DNA of 64,000 bases. Origin: Nodosilinea sp. FACHB-131 (GTDB lineage: Bacteria; Cyanobacteriota; Cyanobacteriia; Phormidesmidales; Phormidesmidaceae). The notes below the pieces were generated by a model. It was not told the DNA's origin. It saw only the letters and a list, made by a program, of their open reading frames with translations, and did no database searches. Shown one piece after another: positions 25,036 through 32,526 of this stretch (the first letter of the stretch is position 1; every line of letters begins with the position of its first letter). A program made the position numbers and the translations under genes. The DNA is taken from assembly GCF_014695395.1 (NCBI RefSeq), contig NZ_JACJOF010000027.1:558001-622000 (forward strand). The letters are read 5' to 3'.

Positions 25036-25638
25036 GTGAGCAACATGTTTTCTAAACTGCGGGACTTCGTTGGCCTCAACGACCCAGCAGATTACGACTA
25101 CGAATATGAAGAAATGGATGGAGAGGAGTACCAGAACCTCTACCAAGAAGAGAACACCCAGCCCATTGTGCAGCAGCCCCAGCCCGAAGAAATTCGCCGG
25201 AGCCGCCCCCGCCGCGAACGAATGATGCCCACTGATGCAGGAATGACCCCAATGGCCAGCAACGTAATTGGTATGCCCGGTGCCATGAACGGCACATCCG
25301 AAGTGGTGGTGATGGAACCCCGCTCTTTTGAGGAAATGCCCCAGGCCATTCAGGCGCTGCGGGAGCGGAAGTCAGTTGTCCTCAACCTCACCATTATGGA
25401 TCCTGACCAGGCTCAGCGCGCCGTTGACTTCGTGGCAGGCGGCACCTATGCCATCGACGGGCACCAAGAGCGCATTGGCGAAAGCATCTTCCTGTTTACT
25501 CCCAACTGCGTGCAGGTAAGCACCCCCACCGAGTACGAAGAAGAAGTCTTCATGGGTCAGACCCAGGGTATGCCCATGCCCGGCCAAATGCCTCCCGCTC
25601 CCGCTTGGGGTGCCGAGGCTATGGCTCGCATGGCCTAG
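25036..25638 (+). CDS. sepF: Cell division protein SepF
   Basis: A 200-residue FtsZ-binding membrane-associated protein (YlmF, Cdv2). The N-terminal amphipathic helix [11 protein letters not shown] anchors it to the membrane. A disordered acidic and Pro/Gln-rich linker (25-85) follows, then the SepF core about 95-170: [53 protein letters not shown]...[12 protein letters not shown]. In cyanobacteria, which lack FtsA, SepF tethers FtsZ filaments to the membrane. The GTG at 25036 is preferred over the ATG at 25045 because the GGAG site is 8 nt before it. Confidence 0.95.
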   Translation: MSNMFSKLRDFVGLNDPADYDYEYEEMDGEEYQNLYQEENTQPIVQQPQPEEIRRSRPRRERMMPTDAGMTPMASNVIGMPGAMNGTSEVVVMEPRSFEEMPQAIQALRERKSVVLNLTIMDPDQAQRAVDFVAGGTYAIDGHQERIGESIFLFTPNCVQVSTPTEYEEEVFMGQTQGMPMPGQMPPAPAWGAEAMARMA

Positions 25639-25756
25639 CGTTATCCACGCTTACTGACACACGACTATCACAGCCCCTGGTCTAGTGCCGGGGGCTACCT
25701 TAGGTTATTGTCTTCACTAGCGATCATGATTGGTTGAGTCGTCGGTGAGGATTGAC

Positions 25757-26569
25757 ATGCCTGAGGCAAAATTTGGGGTTATCGGCGGCGGGATGATGGG
25801 AGAAGCTCTCATTGCCCGCCTTCTTGATCAAGGGATTTTTGAGCCTGGCGCAGTAGTGGTGAGCGACCCCCAGGCAGCGCGGCGAGAGGTCTTGCACCAC
25901 ACCTACGGCGTGCAGACTACCGCAGAGAACCAAGTCGTAATCGATGCGGCTGAGACCGTCTTGCTGGCGATTAAGCCCCAGATGCTGACGGCGGTGGCGG
26001 CGAGTCTGGAGACCCCAGAGCGATCGCAACCACCCCTGCTACTGTCGATCTTGGCCGGGGTGCCCCTGGCCCGACTAGAAAAAGAATTTTTGGGCTGGGC
26101 GGTAGTGCGAGCGATGCCAAATACTCCCGCTACCGTGGGGGCCGGGGTGACAGCCTTGGCCGCTGGGGAGACCGTGAGTGCTGCCCAGCGAGAACAAGCG
26201 CGTACTATTTTTGCCAGTGTGGGCACCGTGGTGGAGGTGCCAGAAGTGCAGATGGATGCGGTGACGGCGCTCTCAGGTTCTGGGCCAGGCTACATTGCGC
26301 TGGTGGTAGAGGCCCTGGCCGACGGCGGCGTGGCGGTGGGACTGCCTCGGGCCACGGCATTGGAGCTGGCGATCGCCACTGTACGCGGCACCGGTGAGCT
26401 GCTGCACCAGGGCGACCTCCATCCCGCTGTGCTCAAAGATCGCGTCACGAGCCCCGGCGGCACAACCATTGCAGGAATTGCGGCCCTAGAGGCAGGTGGG
26501 CTGCGATCGGCCCTGATCGAAGCGGTGCGATCGGCTTATCTTCGTTCTAAAGAGCTGGGGCAGTCTTGA
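25757..26569 (+). CDS. proC: Pyrroline-5-carboxylate reductase
   Basis: About 270 residues from the ATG at 25757, preceded by GTGAGG. It reduces pyrroline-5-carboxylate to proline with NADPH in the cytosol. The N-terminal Rossmann motif is GVIGGGMMGEALIARLL, and VLLAIKPQ and VVRAMPNTPATVGAGVTAL follow. The C-terminal dimerisation domain has the signature AVTALSGSGPGYIALVVEALADGGVAVGLPR and DRVTSPGGTTIAGIAALE. Length and motifs are complete. The frame extends upstream to 25730 without a better start. Confidence 0.96.
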   Translation: MPEAKFGVIGGGMMGEALIARLLDQGIFEPGAVVVSDPQAARREVLHHTYGVQTTAENQVVIDAAETVLLAIKPQMLTAVAASLETPERSQPPLLLSILAGVPLARLEKEFLGWAVVRAMPNTPATVGAGVTALAAGETVSAAQREQARTIFASVGTVVEVPEVQMDAVTALSGSGPGYIALVVEALADGGVAVGLPRATALELAIATVRGTGELLHQGDLHPAVLKDRVTSPGGTTIAGIAALEAGGLRSALIEAVRSAYLRSKELGQS

Positions 26570-26627
26570 ACAAGCTTCAGGCGATGCAAGCATACAATTG
26601 AAGTGTTTGGGAGTGTATATAGCCACG

Positions 26628-26864
26628 ATGCCCACGTTACTTCGCGTTGGTCCCTACCGCTTCTTCTGTTATGCGGGCGATCGCGATGAGCCAGCCCACG
26701 TTCATATTGAGCGCGACAGTAGTGAGGCCAAGTTTTGGCTGACTCCAGTGAGGCTTCAGTTCAACAAGGGGTTTTCGTCTAACGAGATAAACCGCCTTCA
26801 AACGTTGACCGAGGACAATCAGCAGCAGTTATTGGAGGCTTGGCATGACTTCTTCAATGGTTGA
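26628..26864 (+). CDS. DUF4160 protein
   Basis: A 78-residue protein starting at the ATG at 26628 (MPTLLRVGPYRFFCYAGDRDEPAHVHIERDSSEAKFWL). This is the full DUF4160 signature: the GDRxEPxHVHV-type segment and later VRLQFNKGFSSNEINRLQTLTEDNQQQLLEAWHDFF. The last 20 nt overlap the DUF2442 gene. DUF4160 and DUF2442 genes very often occur as such overlapping pairs and have been suggested to be toxin-antitoxin-like modules, but activity has not been shown to my knowledge. Confidence 0.92.
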   Translation: MPTLLRVGPYRFFCYAGDRDEPAHVHIERDSSEAKFWLTPVRLQFNKGFSSNEINRLQTLTEDNQQQLLEAWHDFFNG

Positions 26865-27171
26865 AATCCTCAACATCCCTGAAATTCAGCAGGTTTCTAT
26901 CTCTGCCGACCTGCTCACGGTTGATCTATCTGATGGGCGTGTTATCGCTGTACCGCTGGCCTGGTATCCTCGACTGCTCCACGGCACCTCGGCAGAACGT
27001 GACAACTGGCAACTGACCGGTAGTCAAGCAGGCATCCACTGGCCAGAACTTGATGAAGACATTAGCTTGAAGAATATTTTGCTGGGGCAACCTTCGGCAG
27101 AAAGCCAAACCTCGCTGCAACGGTGGCTCGAAAACCGAACTCCTCAAGCACGAAGCTCGCAGCACGCCTAG
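26845..27171 (+). CDS. DUF2442 protein
   Basis: A 108-residue protein with the DUF2442 signature LTVDLSDGRVIAVPLAWYPRLLHGTSAERDNWQLTGSQAGIHWPELDEDISLKNILLG. The C-terminal 20 residues are variable. The start ATG overlaps the DUF4160 gene by 20 nt; an internal ATG at 26857 is also possible. DUF2442 proteins resemble the NE0471 N-terminal domain and often accompany DUF4160 or helix-turn-helix genes. The pair probably works together, possibly as an antitoxin or adaptor. Confidence 0.92.
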   Translation: MTSSMVEILNIPEIQQVSISADLLTVDLSDGRVIAVPLAWYPRLLHGTSAERDNWQLTGSQAGIHWPELDEDISLKNILLGQPSAESQTSLQRWLENRTPQARSSQHA

Positions 27172-27248
27172 TGCTGAAGTGTGGCTGAGGAAAGAGTATT
27201 CTTGCCACGAACGCTAAACGCTCAGCAATGCACTATCTCGGAGATTTT

Positions 27249-28529
27249 CTATGAACCCATTGCCACTTCATTGACGGTCTGCAGGGCGCGGAGCGGGCTG
27301 ATCCCAGCTCGAGCGGCAACCTGCTCCGCCAAATACTCCGCATCGCGGGCAATGCCGGAGAACCGGGCAGAGCCCCAAGTGTAGAGCCACGGCAGGCCAA
27401 GGAAATATAGCCCCGGCACGGTAGTAACTCCTCGGCGGTGGCCAGGATAGCCTTGACCGTTAAACACGGGTAGCTCGATCCAGCGAAAGTCGAGACCGTA
27501 GCCGATGCACCAAATCACCGAGGTGATGTTGGCTTCCCGATAGTCGATTTGGGTATCAACAATCTCCGGTTCCCACACCGGCTGATAGGGCGGGTCTATG
27601 GGCGCGTCAATGCCGTTCTTCTCAAGGTAGGTGTCGATGGTGCGCTTGATGCTTTCGGCCACGGCATCGGCTTTGTCGAGATTTTCCTTCAGGTCGTCGC
27701 TGAAGGTGAGCTGGGTGCCCTGAATATCTGTAAGCCGCCCATGCAGCCCCATGCCCTGCAAGGCAAAGTGGCGCAGATCAATTTCGCGCCCGCCGCCGCG
27801 TCCGGTGACGTAATGGTTGGTCTTGTGGCGCACGGTCTCTTTTTGCGGGTGGTCGTCAATGGCTAGGTCGTAGTAGCCCATTTGGTCGAGCCATTCCACC
27901 ACGTCTTTGCCTCGGTAGCGGCGGGGCGATCGCGGCGCACTCCCTACGCATAGATGCACTTTCCGGCCCGCCAGGTGCAGGTCTTCGGCAATTTGACAGC
28001 CCGACTGCCCAGTGCCCACTACCAGTACCGCTCCCTCCGGCAAAGACTCAGGGTTGCGATATTCTGCCGAGTGCAGTTGCACAAGGTCGGGAGCCAGCCG
28101 CTCGGCCAAACGGGGAATTTTTGGGGTGTGGTAGCCGCCCGTGGCCACCACCACTTGACTGGCGGTAAAGATGCCCTGGTTGGTTACCACCTCAAAGCCG
28201 CCGCTCTCGGGCTGGCGCACCCGTTCTACCTTGACTCCGGTTTTGAGCGGTAGGTCAAAGTGGTTGGCGTAGCGCTCGATATACTCCACGATCGCATCGC
28301 GACCCATAAACCCCTCTGGGTCGTCGCCGGGGTAGGGGAATCCAGGCAGCTGGCACTGCCAGTTGGGCGTGACCAGGCAAAACGAATCCCACCGCTTAGT
28401 GCGCCAGGAGTGGGCGACCTGGTGCTGTTCAAAAATGATGTGGTCAATGCCTAGGCGACTGAGGCAGTAGCTAATCGACAGCCCGGCCTGGCCGCCGCCA
28501 ATCACAATTACGCCGTAGTGCATAGTCAT
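27249..28529 (-). CDS. MSMEG_0569-family flavin-dependent oxidoreductase (Nit1C cluster)
   Basis: A 426-residue flavoprotein monooxygenase-like enzyme. The FAD loop is VIVIGGGQAGLSISYCLSRLG (residues 7-27) and WRTKRWDSFCLVTPNWQCQLPGFPYPG follows, typical of the branch. The NADPH loop is AVLVVGTGQSGCQIAEDL near 165-183, and CIGYGLDF near the end matches the ATG-like FAD motif. It is the divergent gene of a Nit1C-type nitrilase cluster, found across bacteria with the genes at 28898-35322. The substrate is unknown. A canonical NtcA-type promoter lies 73-86 bp upstream. Confidence 0.93.
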   Translation of the reverse strand: MTMHYGVIVIGGGQAGLSISYCLSRLGIDHIIFEQHQVAHSWRTKRWDSFCLVTPNWQCQLPGFPYPGDDPEGFMGRDAIVEYIERYANHFDLPLKTGVKVERVRQPESGGFEVVTNQGIFTASQVVVATGGYHTPKIPRLAERLAPDLVQLHSAEYRNPESLPEGAVLVVGTGQSGCQIAEDLHLAGRKVHLCVGSAPRSPRRYRGKDVVEWLDQMGYYDLAIDDHPQKETVRHKTNHYVTGRGGGREIDLRHFALQGMGLHGRLTDIQGTQLTFSDDLKENLDKADAVAESIKRTIDTYLEKNGIDAPIDPPYQPVWEPEIVDTQIDYREANITSVIWCIGYGLDFRWIELPVFNGQGYPGHRRGVTTVPGLYFLGLPWLYTWGSARFSGIARDAEYLAEQVAARAGISPLRALQTVNEVAMGS

Positions 28530-28573
28530 ACCTTAGGTTCTGCAAGTGGTGTGGGATGGTCGTTCTTTTTCGT

Positions 28574-28615
28574 ACCCTAGGCCGTTGCTCAGGGGATGCT
28601 TGTAACCCCAGCTAC
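28574..28615 (-). promoter_or_regulatory. NtcA-type promoter for the flavoprotein gene
   Basis: Read on the minus strand, GTAGCTGGGGTTAC (GTA-N8-TAC) occupies 28615-28602. It is followed after exactly 22 nt by the -10 element TAGGGT (28579-28574). This is the published class II NtcA-activated architecture, GTAN8TAC-N22-TAN3T. The predicted transcript would start about 38 nt before the ATG at 28529. Confidence 0.7.
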
Positions 28616-28797
28616 CAAAAGTCTTGATCTAGCGCTAGTGGCAGGGAGGGTAGGTGCGATCGCCCTGCTCTGCCCTCGTTTAGCGTAAATTTGACCCGCC
28701 TACCTATCGAAAGTGATAGGGGTATTCCTGTGACTGGAACCCCGAACTAGCGATTTCTATCCGTGCCCCTGTTGATTAGGTCAGACCACCAAAGTTT

Positions 28798-28839
28798 GTA
28801 GTTGCTGATACGGGAGCTTCAAGCGATCGCCCGTAAGGT
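28798..28839 (+). promoter_or_regulatory. NtcA-type promoter for the nitrilase operon
   Basis: GTAGTTGCTGATAC (GTA-N8-TAC) at 28798-28811 is followed after exactly 22 nt by TAAGGT at 28834-28839, matching TAN3T. The operon's first ATG is at 28898, leaving a leader of about 50 nt. The same arrangement exists in the opposite direction 180 bp away, so both arms of the cluster look nitrogen-controlled. Confidence 0.75.
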
Positions 28840-28897
28840 GCTGAGACATGCAGCCAGACATGCCGCGCTGCCAGCAACTTTGCAAGGAACTGAATCT

Positions 28898-29380
28898 ATG
28901 CCTGAAGTAACTTTGCCAGCCCACCAGGCTGGGGATTTTTTGGTTGATTACGAAGAGAAAGTATTTCCCGATGTGCAGGCCGAACCCGGCGAAAAAGCCC
29001 TGATCACCTTCCACACGGTAGCCTTTGAAGGATCCATCGGCTTGGTGAACCTGCTCCAGGCCACGCGCCTAATTCGCAAGGGCTTTGATACCTCGGTACT
29101 GCTCTACGGCCCTGGGGTCACTCTCGGGGTGCAGCGGGGTTTTCCCAAGCTCAACGATGAAGCCTTTCCCGGTCACCTGGCCATGAACAACCAACTCGTC
29201 AAGGTGATGGAACTGGGCGGTAAGGTCTACGCCTGCCGCTTTGCCCTCCAGGCCCTCTACGGCCACGGTGAGCCTTCTCTGATCCCCGGCATCCGCCCCA
29301 TCAACCCCCTCGATGTGCTCGACCTCGTGCTCATGCACCGCAAAGAAGGAGCCTTCATTCTCGACACCTGGACCATGTAG
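28898..29380 (+). CDS. MSMEG_0572 / Sll0783 family nitrogen-starvation response protein
   Basis: A 160-residue protein from the ATG at 28898, with AAGGA 9 nt upstream. It has [75 protein letters not shown] and [57 protein letters not shown], a DsrE-like alpha/beta pattern. The Synechocystis relative Sll0783 is induced by nitrogen starvation and needed for normal polyhydroxybutyrate accumulation. In Nit1C clusters this gene precedes the nitrilase. Its biochemical role is not known. Confidence 0.93.
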   Translation: MPEVTLPAHQAGDFLVDYEEKVFPDVQAEPGEKALITFHTVAFEGSIGLVNLLQATRLIRKGFDTSVLLYGPGVTLGVQRGFPKLNDEAFPGHLAMNNQLVKVMELGGKVYACRFALQALYGHGEPSLIPGIRPINPLDVLDLVLMHRKEGAFILDTWTM

Positions 29381-29396
29381 AGACTCGTCAGCCTGC

Positions 29397-29417
29397 GTAG
29401 GGTGGGCACTGCCCACC
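29397..29417. repeat. GGTGGGCA-C-TGCCCACC palindrome, identical second copy
   Basis: The same 21 bases as at 18541-18561. It sits inside the nitrilase operon, 16 nt after the Sll0783-like stop and 23 nt before the nitrilase ATG. It could form a hairpin that lowers read-through or stabilises the upstream message. Confidence 0.7.
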
Positions 29418-29440
29418 ACACCCCTCCTCCCCCACCGCCC

Positions 29441-30487
29441 ATGGATTACACCAAAACTATTCGAGCCGCCGCCGCGCAGATCAGCCCTGTGCTGTTTAGC
29501 TGCGACGGCACCACCGAGAAGGTGCTGGAAACGATCGCCCAGGCTGCCCAGGCCGGGGTGAAGCTAATTGTCTTTCCAGAAACCTTTATCCCCTACTACC
29601 CCTACTTCTCATTTGTGCAGCCGCCGGTGCTCATTGGTAAAGAGCACATGCGGCTGTACGAAGAGGCCGTGGTAGTGCCGGGGCCGGTGACCGATGCGGT
29701 GGGCCGGGCGGCGCGATCCTACGGCATGGTGGTGGTACTGGGGGTGAACGAGCGGGAGGCCGGTTCGATCTACAACACCCAGCTGATCTTTGACGCTGAC
29801 GGCACCCTGGTACTGAAGCGGCGCAAAATCACCCCCACTTACCATGAACGCATGGTCTGGGGCCAGGGGGATGGGGCCGGGCTGCGGGTGGTAGAAACGG
29901 CGGTGGGGCGTGTCGGAGCACTGGCCTGCTGGGAGCACTACAATCCCCTCGCCCGCTATGCGCTGATGACCCAGCATGAGCAGATCCACTGCGGTCAGTT
30001 TCCGGGGTCGATGGTGGGGCAGATTTTTGGTGACCAAATGGAGGTCACCATGCGCCACCACGCCTTGGAGTCAGGCTGCTTTGTGGTCAATGCCACCGGC
30101 TGGCTCACGCCAGAGCAAAAGCAGCAAATTACCGCTGATGAGGGGATGCACCGCGTGCTGTCGGGGGGATGCTACACCGCCATCATTAGCCCTGAGGGGG
30201 TACCTCTGACGGAGCCGATTACTGAGGGGGAGGGGTTGGCGATCGCCGATCTCGACTTCTCCCTAATTACCAAGCGCAAGCGCATGATGGACTCGGTGGG
30301 CCACTACGCCCGCCCCGACCTGCTGCGCCTGCGGTTGAATGCCGAACCCTGGTCGGTGATAGAAACGACTGCGCAAGCGGCACAGGTTTCCTCCAGCGTG
30401 AACGGAGCCTCGCCGACTGCCCCAGCATTGGCAGATGAAGCAGCCGTTGGTCTACCCCCCAACAGCCTTGGTCTGCCAACCGCCTAG
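29441..30487 (+). CDS. Nit6803-family nitrilase
   Basis: A 348-residue carbon-nitrogen hydrolase from the ATG at 29441. The catalytic triad is complete: E47 in [14 protein letters not shown]129 in [13 protein letters not shown] and C163 in [12 protein letters not shown]. All three are offset by six from Nit6803 of Synechocystis (E53, K135, C169). Such enzymes hydrolyse nitriles to acid plus ammonia and form helical oligomers. The C-terminal 40 residues are Ala/Pro/Ser-rich and variable. Relatives in proteobacterial Nit1C clusters are needed for growth on cyanide as nitrogen source. A role in scavenging nitrile or cyanide nitrogen fits the NtcA-type promoter. Confidence 0.95.
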   Translation: MDYTKTIRAAAAQISPVLFSCDGTTEKVLETIAQAAQAGVKLIVFPETFIPYYPYFSFVQPPVLIGKEHMRLYEEAVVVPGPVTDAVGRAARSYGMVVVLGVNEREAGSIYNTQLIFDADGTLVLKRRKITPTYHERMVWGQGDGAGLRVVETAVGRVGALACWEHYNPLARYALMTQHEQIHCGQFPGSMVGQIFGDQMEVTMRHHALESGCFVVNATGWLTPEQKQQITADEGMHRVLSGGCYTAIISPEGVPLTEPITEGEGLAIADLDFSLITKRKRMMDSVGHYARPDLLRLRLNAEPWSVIETTAQAAQVSSSVNGASPTAPALADEAAVGLPPNSLGLPTA

Positions 30488-30587
30488 GTCAAAGTTTTCG
30501 TAGCTCAATAGGTATGTGTATGCTCGCTAGCCAGTCGTTAGCGGCAGTGATTGACGCAGGTTTTTATCGGGTATTGAATATCAGGCC

Positions 30588-31676
30588 ATGAACAAGCAGC
30601 GGTTGATTACAGAGTTACAAACCCACGGGCTGCGGCTGGTGGAATCTGCCCCTGGAGCAGCGGGGCGGCGAGGCGGGGCAGGCCCCTCTGACCACCGCGC
30701 CATCACCATCGACGGTACTACCGTCATGGTGCCGGTCTACAACGATAGCGCCGCCCACTCTCCCTACACCCTCAGAGCTACCGCCGCCAGCCCCTTGCAT
30801 ATAGAGGCCTCGGGAGAAGCCATCACCCCCATCGACGTGCCCAATGCCCCCAGATTCTACGGTCTGACCACCGCCGATGGTATTCCCTACTCGAAGATCG
30901 CCCTCCTCCACGGGCGCGATGTGTTGGCTACCACGGTGCAGCAGACCTGCATGCGCTATCGCGACCCGGCTACGGCCTGCCAATTCTGCGCCATCGAAAA
31001 GTCCCTAGACGCGGGTCGCACCATTGCCCGCAAAACGCCGCAACAGCTGGCGGAGGTAGCCGAAGCCGCCGTGCGGCTAGACGGGGTCACCAACATGATC
31101 ATGACGACGGGAACGCCGAATACGAGCGATCGCGGGGCTGCCTACCTAACCGAATGTGCCACCGCCATTCGCCAGCGGGTACCCAACCTGCCCATTCAGG
31201 CCCAGTGCGAACCGCCCGATGATTTTATTTGGTTTGAGCGCATGAAGGCGGCAGGCGTCGACAGCCTGGGCATGCACCTTGAAGCGGTGGATCCTAACGT
31301 GCGAGCCAGAATTATGCCCGGCAAGGCAGAGGTTCCCCTCACCGTCTACTTTGCGGCCTTTGCAGCCGCGGTGAACGTGTTTGGTTGGGGCCAGGTGAGT
31401 ACCTACCTGCTGGCGGGCCTGGGCGACAGCTTAGAAACCCTGGTGGAAGCGAGCGATCGCCTCATCCAGCTTGGCGTGTACCCCTTCGTAGTGCCCTTTG
31501 TGCCCATTGGTGAAACGCCGCTGGCCCACCATCCTGCCCCCAGCAGCGAGTTCATGTTCACGCTCTACCAACGGGTGGGGGCGCTGCTGAAGCAGTCGGG
31601 CATGGCCTCGGCAGATATGAAGGCAGGCTGCGCTAAATGCGGCGCTTGTTCGGCTCTGTCTACCTTTGAGGGTTAA
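30588..31676 (+). CDS. MSMEG_0568-family radical SAM protein (Nit1C cluster)
   Basis: A 362-residue radical SAM enzyme. The presumed iron-sulfur cysteines are C121, C131 and C134 in TCMRYRDPATACQFC, a C-x9-C-x2-C spacing rather than the usual C-x3-C-x2-C. A TIM-barrel follows (VTNMIMTTGTPNTSDRG, SLGMHLEAVDPNVRARIMPGKAEV, GWGQVSTYLLAGLGDS). A second cysteine triplet C348-x2-C351-x2-C354 lies at the C-terminus and could hold another cluster. The enzyme is specific to nitrilase clusters and its reaction is unknown. Its stop codon overlaps the ATG of the next gene. Confidence 0.93.
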   Translation: MNKQRLITELQTHGLRLVESAPGAAGRRGGAGPSDHRAITIDGTTVMVPVYNDSAAHSPYTLRATAASPLHIEASGEAITPIDVPNAPRFYGLTTADGIPYSKIALLHGRDVLATTVQQTCMRYRDPATACQFCAIEKSLDAGRTIARKTPQQLAEVAEAAVRLDGVTNMIMTTGTPNTSDRGAAYLTECATAIRQRVPNLPIQAQCEPPDDFIWFERMKAAGVDSLGMHLEAVDPNVRARIMPGKAEVPLTVYFAAFAAAVNVFGWGQVSTYLLAGLGDSLETLVEASDRLIQLGVYPFVVPFVPIGETPLAHHPAPSSEFMFTLYQRVGALLKQSGMASADMKAGCAKCGACSALSTFEG

Positions 31677-32197
31677 TGACTATGGCTCTCCATCGCTATA
31701 GCTTTGAACTAGCGACGTCGCCCTACGATCTAGAAGGCTATTTTGCCCTGCGTCAGGCCATTTTCTGCGAAGAACAGGGGCTATTTGACCACGATGACGC
31801 CGACAGCTTGGATGGCGTCGCCTACCCCATCGTCGCCATTGACCACGAAGCCCTCCCAGAAAACCGCGTCGTAGGCGTGGTGCGCATTTACGAAAAATCG
31901 CCCCGGCTCTGGTACGGCGGACGCCTGGGGGTTCATCCCAACTATCGCCGGGTAGGGCGCATCGGCAAAGGACTGATTCACAAAGCGGTGACGACGGCCA
32001 ATACCTGGGGCTGCGATCGCTTCCTTGCCACCGTGCAAGAGCAAAACGTCCGCTTCTTTCAGCGCCTCCACTGGGACTCGCTGGAGGAGATGGTGCTGTG
32101 CGATCGCAACCACCACCTGATGGAAGCCGATCTGGCCCACTATCCCCCCGGTGACGAGGTGCGGCCTGGGTTGGCGGGGCTGCTGCAAGTGTCTTGA
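31676..32197 (+). CDS. MSMEG_0567 / Sll0786 family N-acetyltransferase (Nit1C cluster)
   Basis: A 173-residue GNAT protein. It has FELATSPYDLEGYFALRQAIFCEEQGLFDHDDAD near the start and the acetyl-CoA region VVGVVRIYEKSPRLWYGGRLGVHPNYRRVGRIGKGLIHKAV around 61-102. GCDRFLATVQEQNVRFFQRLHWDSLEEM closes the fold. In some bacteria this domain is fused to the AIR-synthase-like protein encoded next; here they are separate. The ATG shares a base with the radical SAM stop (TAATG). The acceptor is unknown. Confidence 0.92.
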   Translation: MTMALHRYSFELATSPYDLEGYFALRQAIFCEEQGLFDHDDADSLDGVAYPIVAIDHEALPENRVVGVVRIYEKSPRLWYGGRLGVHPNYRRVGRIGKGLIHKAVTTANTWGCDRFLATVQEQNVRFFQRLHWDSLEEMVLCDRNHHLMEADLAHYPPGDEVRPGLAGLLQVS

Positions 32198-32526
32198 GGA
32201 GTGGATGTGTAGGGGGTGAGGGGTGGATGGGTAGGGGGTGGATGGGTGAAGGGGCGATAGAGCTATGGGGTGATGAAGGGGTGAGGCGAGAATGGTTGCT
32301 ACCTCGGGGTCTAGATCGCCGCCCATCAGCTCGCAAAACATAGGTTTAAACCGATGAGCAGCCAATCCTTTCCATGGGGTGAAGGGCGGCAGAACGCCCT
32401 TCGAGACAGGGGCCTGGGCCAGCGAAATGGCCCCAGCAGTAGATCTGGCTCTCTCACCACTCGCCTTCGCTAGCCATACATTCCATGCATCACCAGGTAA
32501 CCTCTCCAAGCACCCCTCAATCATTT
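32198..32526. repeat. G-rich tandem repeat and hairpin block inside the nitrilase operon
   Basis: The first part (32213-32281) holds GGGTGGATGGGT twice in tandem plus further GGG and GGGG runs, enough for a G-quadruplex on the plus strand. The second part holds the hairpin GAAGGGCG/CGCCCTTC (32381-32402, 6-nt loop) and an imperfect one at 32414-32436. No gene is supported. A minus-strand frame crosses it but is entirely open by chance on the other side of the GNAT gene. The block separates two genes that are otherwise adjacent or fused in this cluster family. Confidence 0.55.

Noticed and set aside
31781-32524. A 247-codon minus-strand frame covering the GNAT gene and the G-rich block
   Set aside because: Most of it is antisense to the clear GNAT gene, and the rest translates repeat DNA. 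The segment near 32320-32480 looked protein-like (KGLAAHRFKPMFCELMGGDLDPEVATIL) but I could not tie it to a family.
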